Shown here: positions 10,356 through 22,000 of the stretch, piece after piece
Layout of the letters: each line of letters opens with the position of its first letter
Position numbering within the stretch: position 1 is the stretch's first letter
Origin: Irineochytrium annulatum
Lineage: Eukaryota; Chytridiomycota; Chytridiomycetes; Chytridiales; Chytridiaceae
DNA: 43,005 nucleotides
Reading direction: 5' to 3'
Assembly: GCA_027600665.1 (NCBI GenBank)
Contig: JADGJL010000100.1
Span: 1 to 43,005 of the forward strand
Notes under the pieces: generated by a model
Databases searched by the model: none
What the model saw: the letters and a program-made list of their open reading frames with translations, nothing else
What the model was told of the DNA's origin: nothing
Made by a program: the position numbers and the translations under genes

Positions 10356-11217
10356 GGATTGATTCTATAAGCACAACCTCGGGACCAGCCCCCCGAATAG
10401 CAACTCCGAGGAGCTTGCAGGAGGAGAGACCACGAGCTGGACCGCGTAGTCGGCGAACCTCGTACTGTGGAAAAAGTAGATCCGGATATGCGCTGCATGT
10501 GAGGAGCTGGTTGCCTGGACATCCCAGCGCTGCGACTTGGTTGGATCACTTTGCACAGGGCATGGACCGGCGTGAGAGTGTTTTTGTATGTTGCAGTTGC
10601 CGGATGCTCCGCAACTGTGTTCGTTGTCCCTCTTTCTGTTCGTTGTGTTGTCGCTGCTGTGTACTTCACTTAAAGAGCTGGCATCCAAAGCGCTCTTTTG
10701 TTGTCCATCTGTACTGCGTTTTGGGAGGTTCATCGCCGAGATATTTCTATTCTTCCTGCATTGCGTGCCATTTCAGATTCGATCTTGGAGCAACGCCTAA
10801 GCGATATCTTTCATGTTCTATTCCCATGGGCTTGGTGTAGGTCGAAGTAGTCGGGGAGACTGAAGGGTAGAGAGTCGAGTGTCTGACGGGACTGAGAATT
10901 AACTTCGCAAGGGTCCTACGGTATCTGTGCTGCCGTAAGTACGATGAGTCGAGGTCGCATTCTCGTATGGCCTTCAAAGATCATTCTTATTCCCAGCTAT
11001 CTGAAAAAAACTTGCTGCTGTCAATGCGCAACCCTTCGCGCCGTACTGAAGAGATTTCCGTCTTCTCGCTCGAGCTCTGGAGCAGGCAGAGACGCCCGGT
11101 TGTTAATGGGCAGAAGTAGTTAGTTTAGCGGCGGCGAAAAAGACGGGTGTTACAACAGATGGTGTCGTCAATTTGTCAGTTGTTGCATCAAGGATCACTG
11201 CGGACTCAACTCACGCC
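10356..11217. promoter_or_regulatory. Shared upstream region of divergent PDE and DDX41 genes
   Basis: About 860 bases separate the two start codons (10355 minus, 11218 plus), so both promoters must lie here or inside it. Open frames on both strands (for example 10365-10733 minus) end before joining either gene and have no recognisable content, so I treat them as chance. I see no clear TATA box or RNA gene. Confidence 0.4.
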
Positions 11218-13395
<2,178 letters not shown>

Positions 13396-13718
13396 TCGTG
13401 CCGACTACTCATAAACGTTGCACTGAAAGCATGGACAAAATCACAAATAGCACAAAACATAATGTCGCATTCAAAAGGAACCATGAAGTAGTATTCTCCT
13501 TGCTGTCGAAGCCGATACATAATTTGCGGCTTTGCAAGCAGAAAGGATCCTTTAGTAAAACGCACTAGATTACCTTGACGTGAAGGCTTAGTTTCAGCAA
13601 CGGGTGACTGGCTTTGACGCGACAGTAGGTGCCTGAGGCTGAAAGGAGGCTCATACAAAAGGTCGCTGCCTCCCCACCGCGATGTATTGATCGTGCTCCG
13701 GCCAGTTCTTCGAGATAA
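13396..13718. other. Short intergenic gap before the P450 gene
   Basis: It separates two plus-strand genes. The minus-strand open frame across it (13392-13793) covers the first P450 exon and has no recognisable features. I see nothing else. Confidence 0.5.
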
Positions 13719-15391
13719 ATGTACTTCACTCATAACCCCAACCTCCCGCCGCCTTCCGGTGCGATCAGCCTGCCGGGCATCGGAGAGGTACACGTTGCTT
13801 GCCCTCCTTTTATTTTTTATTCTTAGCCTCCTCCTTTAGACCATCCAATTCGCTGCCAACCCTGCTGCATGGAGCTTGCAGAAGGCTAAGGAAGCGAAAG
13901 AGCAAGGTGGCCATCTTTTGACGTGCAGCGTCCTTGGAAAGAACACGATCTTCCTTTATGGCGCCACGGTAATAAGCTCTCTGCGCATTGTGTTTCTTCA
14001 CTGGAATTCCAATACGACCGTTTGTCTGATTACAGGCTCTTCGCGAGATCTTTTACAACGAGGATGTATGCCAGCGGGAGAACTCGGTCGTCGGTGGTTT
14101 AAACCCGCTAGTCTTCAAAGAGGTACTCAACGCTTTTATCAACGACCTCGTGTGTGATATGCTAAGCGACTGTTTACTTGCGCAGTCCCGCGTCGTGCCC
14201 ACGCTCGACCTCGAGGCGCACAAGGTCCGCAAGGCCGTCCTTCTCCAAGCTCACACGGCCGCCGTCATCGAGGCCAACAACGTGTCGGTCGTCACGGCCC
14301 GCATGGACGCGTACATCACCTCGTTGCTCGCGCGCATCGAAGCGGCCGACGGCGGCTCGGTCCAAATCGACTTCTTTAGCGAGCTCCAAACTGTCTTGTG
14401 GAAGTTAGTCATGTTCCTCGCCGTTGGTCTGGAGGAGGACGAGATCGATGACGCATTCCTCAAAGTGTACGCGACTTTCCTCAAGGGTATTAGCAGTTAA
14501 GTAGCGAGCACAGTAACACAATGTTTGCTTATTTGCGGTGATGGTATAGGCACGCCTATCGACCTCCCGGGGTTCGACTACCACGCCGCCATCGCAGCCC
14601 GCGACGTGCTTTTCGCCAAGTGGACGGCCCAGATGGACAAGCACCTCGCCGAGCCTGAGAAGTACGCGCGCACCTTCATGGGCATCGTCCTCGCGCACCG
14701 CGACCCGGTGAACCTTGACATCGAGATGGTCGTCAAGGAGATCCATCACTTCCTCTTTGCCGCGTCCGCCATCCCAAAGGCTGTTGGATACACGTTGATG
14801 GGACTCCATCAAAACCATGGTATACCTCCATCTTTTTAGTTTCTGCCCATGAAATTGATGGGGTATGCAGAGTACATCGCGCCCCTGCTCCAAGAGCTCG
14901 ACAGCCTCCCGGCCTCGCACCTCTCTCACCCGACCTCTGCGCACCTCGCCGAGGTTCCCACCCTCAGCCGCTCCATCAAAGAATCGCTCCGCCGCTTCCC
15001 CATTGTCCCTTTCCAAGTCGCCCGCGTCCGCACAACCACCACCACGCGCGACGGGTTCTCGCTGCCCCAAGGATACCAAGTTATGGCCGGTCTCTGGGCG
15101 ACGGACATGGATGCGGACGTGTACCCCGAGCCCGATAAGTGGAACCCAGATAGGTTCGTGGGGCATGAGGAGAGGGATGGGTTTGGTGAGGTCGGGGAGG
15201 ATGAGATGTATAGGTGGGTGCCGTTTGGGGGCGGGGATAGGTGCAAGACGCATAGGTGTGCGGGTTGGCCGACAGTGTTGGGGATCAGTAAGGTGGCGTT
15301 GGCGAAGGTTATGAGAAGTCTAAGGTTTGATGCCGGCGAGAAGGGGTGGATTGCGCTCACGACGGTAGTCACGGTTTCGAGGCGGTCGTGA
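13719..15391 (+). CDS. Cytochrome P450 without membrane anchor, atypical I-helix and haem loop
   Basis: Six exons in phase: 13719-13787, 13840-13968, 14036-14122, 14186-14495, 14550-14819, 14871-15391; 461 residues. The start ATG has an in-frame TAA just upstream. It begins directly with the proline-rich hinge (NLPPPSGAISLPGIGE), so no N-terminal transmembrane anchor is encoded in this exon. P450 hallmarks: K-helix ExxR E326-SLR329, meander NPDRF (380-384), and haem loop starting F407-GGG with HRC418-AG. Two features are odd. The I-helix region (about 265-280, FAASAIPKAVG) lacks the usual acidic-Thr pair used for O2 activation. The haem loop is about four residues longer than the usual F-x2-G-x-R-x-C-x-G and has two cysteines (413, 418). 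Both traits recall CYP74-type P450s, which rearrange hydroperoxides rather than use O2. The substrate is unknown. Confidence 0.85.
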
Positions 15392-16089
15392 GATGTTACT
15401 GACGTTCTTCATGCACCTCATAGATGTTGCTGCACGCTCGTGATTTTTCGTGCAAGCAATTTATTAAGTACAAAGAGTTTTTTGTCACCAAAAAAAAATT
15501 CTACCGAGCCTGTTTTTTTGTTAATGCACAACTTGCACAACGGGGATGTAGAGTAAATTTTGGAGATAACAACACAGGAGGAAGACAACGCATGCAAAGA
15601 TGGCCGGTAAGAGAAAAGTCATGCAAGGATGGCATGTACAAACATTCAGCTAGACGGGGCTGGGCAATAAACCTGACTGAAGAGAATTGGGAGAAAACAC
15701 AGGTTTACCCTCACATCATTTAGCACCACGCCAGAAGTGAAAGGCAGAGAAGGATTTGACACGATGCAAATTTGTACGTCACAGCCCGTTGACGGCGAAA
15801 CTACAGAGAAGGAGAGAAAGAATTACAAGGCTGCAATACTCAACATTTCACATCATCGAATGATTTATCACATTCGCGACCTTTTTGCATCTCATGGCAT
15901 CCTTCTGTTTATGTAGTGACCTTTTTGTCAACAGAGACTTTATCTTGTCTTTATTCACACGCCGAATAATTTGACTCATGTCGATATGCCACAGTGATGC
16001 CGTTTAAGGAGCTCACTTTCCGCAGCACGCCAATGCACTCCATCTCCTCTCCGAGAAGGCGCACGAGTTGGACAGGAGACCATCGTGAA
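15392..16089. other. AT-rich intergenic region between convergent genes
   Basis: The P450 gene and the 723-codon ORF end towards each other. A 99-codon open stretch at 15424-15723 starts at an ATG, but its composition is Lys/Asn/Phe-rich and unlike its neighbours, and I see no homology. I leave it uncalled. Confidence 0.45.
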
Positions 16090-18261
16090 TCATTTCGCGC
16101 GACCGACAAAAATATCCTCGTCGACGGTGGTGCCCCCACCACATTCACAGCTGTCCACGCGTGTCCCATGCCAGCAATGGTTGTTTGAATTAAAGATTAA
16201 CGTCGCGCACCGATCATGCAACATGACGTGACGCCAAGACGAACAAACTTCAGCGGGTATACTGGCCAAGTTGACGGCTTTGTCATTCCACAACGACACG
16301 TGCGCCGCACCACCGAGTCTACCCCATGCTTTCAGCAGACAGGTGTTGGCGCCGCTCCATTTCACGCTGAACACCACCGTCACGGCGGCCGCCACCATGT
16401 GGTACAGTTCATCAAGCACGCGCTGTCGGACACGTTGTGCACTAAGGAGCGAGATCACCGCCTGCACGGTGTCGCATGGAGTGCCACGCAACGACCGCCA
16501 CCGGCCGTATTTGAAATCCTGTGGCCGATGCAGAGCGGTGGAAAGTCTGTTATCCTTCCTCCACGCTCTCAGTCCTCTGCTATTCAGCCCATGTTGCAAC
16601 GGTCCACCTAAATACAATCTCGTTGTCACCATCGCACCGAATCTTCGCAACGCGTCTCGCATGGATTTATGATTTCGAACTCGCACGTGCAAACAGTCAT
16701 CGTATGCGTTTGCCTCCAGGGTAAACATCAGCAGCATCGCGGCCTTCCGTCTCGTATATCGTCCGTAGCCATCACTGACGGTGGCCCTGCGTATCATCAT
16801 GTATACCCCATCGTATTCTGGAGGATTACGAACGTCTTCGTTCAACTGATCCAAATCACCATCTTCAATGTCCCACGCGTCATCAGTGACGTCTTGCAGA
16901 GCTCGATATACAGGTGGCGACAAATTGTCAGTCACATCATCCAACAATTCCCAAGGTCTTGGTTCGCGATGTGAATTGCCAGAACAGCATGTTTCCCTTC
17001 TAAGTTGAAAGTCATCGTATGACATTACTTGCGAGTCGAGAAATACATTAGTGTCGATAACTATCGCATGCTGGGACAACGTTATCACACATCCTTGCTC
17101 CCTAATATTTGGCCGTTGATAATTATCGGAATCAACATTCGCGTCAAAAAGCAGGGATTCACCGATGCTCATGGTGACATGTTGGCTCATCCTATCTGCC
17201 ATATTCTCTCGCACTTCATCGGCCGACTCATAAACTCGCAAACGTGTTAACCAATCAACACTAAATCCAGTGTCCTTGATCTCAACTAATTGGGTGATGT
17301 GACGCAGATGATATGCGTCCGCTTTGATTTGTGCATTGTAATCAAAAGATTCAGTGCGCATCAACATATCGTGAACACGTCGTAGATTTGAACGTCCCGC
17401 GCTCATCACTGTTTTATTGATCAGATTGACCGCGTGATCTTCGCTGTAGTTCATGCTCCGCGCTCTGTCTTTGAACACGATACGTCCAACCTCTTTACCC
17501 ACGGGCAAAATATCGCAGCACGATCTCAACTCCTCAGTGAAATATTCGACATCAAAATATAACTTGCGTTCAGCTTCTTTCAACTTGACATAATCTGATC
17601 GCGCATATCGCGTCACAAAGATCTTACGACCACCACACATGGTGCAACGTTCATGTTCGTCGAGGCGACCAATATGCGTGATCGATATCGGTCTGCATGG
17701 ATGTCCAAATCCTATCAACGCCCTATCTTCCGAGTAATCCGAGCACACATTTGCAACTGTGATGTCATCAACGAGCATCGACACATCAACCAACACACGC
17801 AAATCAGCGTGGTATGCGAATTTTATGGCACGAGAACTCATGTCAACGTCTGTAAATTTCAATCCAAGGATTGTTGATTGCAGAGCAGTGCCCCATCGCC
17901 CCAATCCACCCTTTGTCAGCGCCGCTAAATCCGGTATGCGGCGAAGAAATGTCACAACTTCCGCATTATGACAAATGAGATGATGATCCAAAGTGTTGAA
18001 CATGGTCTCACTCACAACCATGTCCGCTGCGGAGATCACCGTCAACCCAGACAAATCGGCGAGAAGATCTCGAAAATCGCCCAGATGAGCGGCTGATGCC
18101 ATTATGTCAGACAAAGTGGTGGTGCGGACGAGACGATCGTCTGCTCCAGATGTTAATCCAGATATTCTGACTGGCATGTAAGAGGTGTTGGCACCCATGC
18201 TGTAGCATCTTCGTTCTCTAGGCACGACGGCGCTTCCATGTGTAAAAGGCACAACATCCAT
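16090..18261 (-). CDS. Intronless 723-codon orphan ORF; possible endogenous viral L-protein relic
   Basis: A 2.17-kb frame with no stop codon or intron, in DNA visibly AT-richer than the flanking genes; every other gene here of comparable length except the Gag-like one is spliced. I do not recognise the family with confidence. A weak pattern is present: His93-His94, Gly118-Gly119, Thr137-Asp138, and a zinc-type H203-x2-C206-x2-C209 in HERCTMCGG. The order recalls the capping-domain region of L polymerases of non-segmented negative-strand RNA viruses, but the spacing is looser and no polymerase GDN motif is present. If so, it would be an old fragment integrated in the host genome. Short open stretches in other frames lie just upstream (about 18153-18650 minus), as expected of a decayed longer element. 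A fast-evolving host gene or a transposon protein are alternatives. Confidence 0.55.
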   Translation of the reverse strand: MDVVPFTHGSAVVPRERRCYSMGANTSYMPVRISGLTSGADDRLVRTTTLSDIMASAAHLGDFRDLLADLSGLTVISAADMVVSETMFNTLDHHLICHNAEVVTFLRRIPDLAALTKGGLGRWGTALQSTILGLKFTDVDMSSRAIKFAYHADLRVLVDVSMLVDDITVANVCSDYSEDRALIGFGHPCRPISITHIGRLDEHERCTMCGGRKIFVTRYARSDYVKLKEAERKLYFDVEYFTEELRSCCDILPVGKEVGRIVFKDRARSMNYSEDHAVNLINKTVMSAGRSNLRRVHDMLMRTESFDYNAQIKADAYHLRHITQLVEIKDTGFSVDWLTRLRVYESADEVRENMADRMSQHVTMSIGESLLFDANVDSDNYQRPNIREQGCVITLSQHAIVIDTNVFLDSQVMSYDDFQLRRETCCSGNSHREPRPWELLDDVTDNLSPPVYRALQDVTDDAWDIEDGDLDQLNEDVRNPPEYDGVYMMIRRATVSDGYGRYTRRKAAMLLMFTLEANAYDDCLHVRVRNHKSMRDALRRFGAMVTTRLYLGGPLQHGLNSRGLRAWRKDNRLSTALHRPQDFKYGRWRSLRGTPCDTVQAVISLLSAQRVRQRVLDELYHMVAAAVTVVFSVKWSGANTCLLKAWGRLGGAAHVSLWNDKAVNLASIPAEVCSSWRHVMLHDRCATLIFNSNNHCWHGTRVDSCECGGGTTVDEDIFVGRAK

Positions 18262-19001
18262 AGTTTGGTGGCGTCACGAAAATTTGAAACATCCTTAACA
18301 TTGCTGGTGGCTGTTGCACAAAAGATGGGAGTAATTCTCCACAGCACCAAGTCGGCGTATAATGCTGACAACACAAGACCAGCGGTTCTTCCGGAGGACG
18401 AGGAGATCCGTAGGTGATGAGCCGCTGCATGTGCTCATGGTATTACTGGGGAAAAACTGGGCGCAGTAGGCAATTGCCTTCGGCTCTTTGGCCGCTTCGA
18501 CGGCCGCCCGGGTGCCGCGGGCAGGAATTGGGACATGCAGCTTCAGCGAACGCGGAGGACGTCGCCGTCGGCGACAGGGCGGTATAGTAGATTCAAAGAG
18601 ACTTTGAACAAAAAATTCGAGCATGACAACTTGCCGTGCATGCAACAATATGGTTGAAGCGCTTTATTTATCGCTGCAGCGGGCGTCGTTGCTGACCGGG
18701 ATGTTATCCAGGACACAGCTTCGTCGACAGACTGGTCGTTCCTTGCGGTCTCGGTGGCGCGGTGACTGCAACCCTTGTTTGAAGGGAAATCAGCGCGAAC
18801 TCTGCCTGCTCAAGCAAATTCCCCGCCTGCCTTTTTTCCCAGTCGTGAAAGGAGTCGCGGGGAGTCGCGGATGCGGGAATGGTGGTCGAGTTCTTCCTGC
18901 GAGGAGGTGTGCAGTCGGGAGAAGCAAGCAAAGTGTTCAAGCCTCGAGGAGGCGGGGATTAAATTGTTAGTCTGTCTTTAGCGCAGTCTGCTCAGATTCA
19001 G
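18262..19001. other. Upstream region of the dynein gene; broken open stretches on minus strand
   Basis: It holds the promoter of the dynein heavy chain gene at its right end. The left half (to about 18650) carries short minus-strand open stretches in changing frames that could be the eroded 5' part of the orphan ORF. I find no intact gene and no clear TATA box. Confidence 0.4.
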
Positions 19002-22000
19002 ATGGGAGACGACCCGGAGGCTCCCGCCGCAGACGGAGCTCCAGCCGTGCCTGTGGAGCCAGATCAGCCACCGCCAGTTGAGGACGCGGATTCCTCGGCC
19101 GTCGAGGCGGCGGGCGACGACGGGGTCGTTGTGACGGTCGACATCGGAGCGACGGAAGCGGATCCGCCCGAAGTTGTTCCTGCCGCCGGACAAGCCGCCG
19201 CAGAGCCGGTTCCTGACAATGCTGAGGCCGCGGCAGCAACCACCGTCCCTCCGGAAGCGCCTGCAGAGACGGGTGCAACGACCGACGCGGCAGCGGCGCC
19301 GGGAGAGGGTGGCAGCGCTGAAGCGGGCGCTCAAGAGCAACAGGTGACGATCACGGATGGCGCCAGTAATGCGGCGCAACCGACCGCAGAAGCTGCGGCC
19401 GCTGGTGGCGAGACGACGGCAGCAGCAGTTGCATCGGGGCCATCAACCATGATAGCCGCGGTGGAGGTCTCGGACGACGTGGAGCTGTACGAGCGACTGG
19501 CGGCGAGGCTTCGGCTGTTGATCAATTTGGAGGATTATAAGGACGACCTCTGGACGTCCGAGAACGAGGCCTATACCATCGAATTTCTAAAGGACTCATC
19601 TCGTCGACGGCTTATCGTCTACATCGACACCTCAAACGTACCCATCGCGGGCGAGACAGTCCCCGGCATTGCCATTCCCGTGGCGAGCGAGGAGGAGCTG
19701 CATAAGATGCATAAGCCGATCCTCGTCGTTCAGTCGAGCCTCCCCGTGCCCAGCGCATCGGGCAGTGGAGGGGTGTACCAGCACATGAAGGGGTTGATGT
19801 ACTTCTTGAAGGAGCCGTCACTGGATGAGAAAGACCTGAACGACGAGAATTTTGAAAAGAAGATTCAGTACGGGACGCTATCGGTGCCCCCGGCAGCTGC
19901 AAGCGCAGGCGGTGCGAACGTGATGGATTGTTTGCTGCGGATGATGCAAGGCTTGTTCGTACCGGTCTTGTCGGAAAATCAGCACTGGCCTGAGAGCGTT
20001 CGGAAGGACTTCCGGAATCAGATGAACAAAGTATGTGATACTTTTGTTAATCCAGGCTCTAACCTCACCTTTTAGTTCATGGCTTTTCTTACGGACACGA
20101 CGTTCCAAATGAAGGGTCACACCGTCCTCTACGTGCCGAACGACTTTTCGAGCGATTTCCCGACAATTGCCGTGCCCGTCTTACCGCAAGATAATCCAGC
20201 CGCGCCCTCGACCCCGCCGGTCTTGTCGCAGCAACCGATTGCCGCCGTTGATGGCACGGTGATCAAAGTCAAAGATGTGGTTCAACGGCTGGAGTCCCTG
20301 CTCGTTCACTGGACTCGGCAAATCAAAGACGTTGTTAACAATCAGCACACTTCTGGAGAGACGACGGAAAATTCGGGACCGTTGGAGGAAATTCAGTTTT
20401 GGAGATCGCGGTGTGATGACCTCTCCAGCATTAGCGAGCAGCTGAAGAGACCCGAGGTGCAGAGGATTATCAGCGTCTTAGAAGCGGCAAAGAGCTCGTA
20501 TCTCGAGCAGTTCCTGCGGCTATCCAATTCGATTCAGGAGGGGACGTTCCAGGCGCAAGATAATCTGAGGTAGATATCGCATGTTTGTATTTGCTGACAT
20601 CACCAGGTTTCTGTCGACTTTGAGCGACCCGTGCTCCGTTCTTTCTACCGCCGAGCCAAAAGATATCCCTGGAATTCTCCCGAAACTCCTAAACTGCATC
20701 CGCATCATTTGGACTAACTCGAAGAACTACAACACGCGCGAGCGTCTCACGAGCCTCCTACGAAAAGTCAGCAATGAGATCATTAGGCGCTGCTGCGCGA
20801 AAATCTCGCTCGATGACATCTTCCACGGCGACGTCCAGGCCAGCACGCTGTCCCTTCAGGACAGCATCGGCTGCGGCGAGGCCTGGAAGTTGATCTACAA
20901 GAAGATGTGCGTGCACGTTGCCTCGCACTGTCCCACAATCCCGCGGCCTGGCGCTACGTCGTGGGATTTCGACCAGAGCAGCATCTTTGCACAGATTGAC
21001 GCGTTCGTGCAGCGGTGTAGGGATTTATTGGAGGTGTGCGAGGGGCAGATACAGTTCTCGAGGAAGATCAATGGGGAGAAGGCGCCGATTCCGTTCTTCG
21101 GCGGCTCGCGTGGACCCGAGGTTGCGAAGAGGTATGTTTTCGCTATCGTGAAATATTCTAACCTGTTGATAGTCTCGAGGATATTGAAATGGCGTTTGAG
21201 AAGCATATTTTGACGCTTTGGAATATCCGCAAATACATCTTGGACGTGAAGGCAACCCGATGGCATGACGACTATAACAACTTCAAGCAAGGCGTTAAAG
21301 ACCTCGAGGTTATGATGCAGAACGTTATTATGTCGGCATTCGAGAGCGCGACGACGGTGGAGTCAAGCGTGGAGCTGCTCGAAATTTTCCATCACCTAGC
21401 GAAAAGGGAGGCCATTAAACGCACAGTGGAGAAGAAGACGGCCGATGTGTACCTACTCTTTATTCAGGAAATGAACACGGTGAAAGTGGAGTTTGAGACA
21501 CATCGCAAGACCCCAGAAATCCTTCGCTCCCACCCCGACTTCGCCGGATCAGCATATTGGGCTCGCGCATTGCTGAAGCGCGTTAGCCACTCAATGAATA
21601 CATTGCAATCTGCCTACTTCCTGCCGCATACGTCGTTGGCGGATGAAGCCAAGATTCAGTTCGAGCCGCTAGTGGCCGCGTTGGAAGACTACATCACGAA
21701 GACGCACGCGGATTGGGCCGGTAGCGTTGGGCCGTCGCTGGCGGAGCGACTTGACGGAACGCTGATGGCACGTCGGGGCGCCGACTTATTGGAGATAAAG
21801 TTTGACCGGGACTTGTTGAGGCTATTCGCGGAGATTCATTACTGGCAAAAGCTGAAGTGCGATATTCCATTCCACGTTCAGGAGATTTACAGCAAAAGGG
21901 AGGAACTTCGGGTACTTCGCGAGAACGTTTTGTTGGTTATCCGTGACTACAATGGCATTTTGGAGACTTTGTCGCCAGAGGAACATCTGCTATTTCGCGA

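Noticed and set aside
10319..10840. A 173-codon plus-strand frame between PDE and DDX41
   Set aside because: It overlaps the first PDE exon on the opposite strand, has Cys/Ser-rich random-looking content, and no domain. The well-phased PDE exon explains the left part.
14405..15253. A 282-codon minus-strand frame antisense to the P450
   Set aside because: It is the mirror of GC-rich P450 exons (with a high Arg/Glu/Val shadow composition), and the plus strand has all P450 motifs in phase.
16216..17250. Plus-strand frames of 60-133 codons across the orphan ORF
   Set aside because: They are short, overlap one another and lie opposite a continuous 723-codon frame; no domain is visible.
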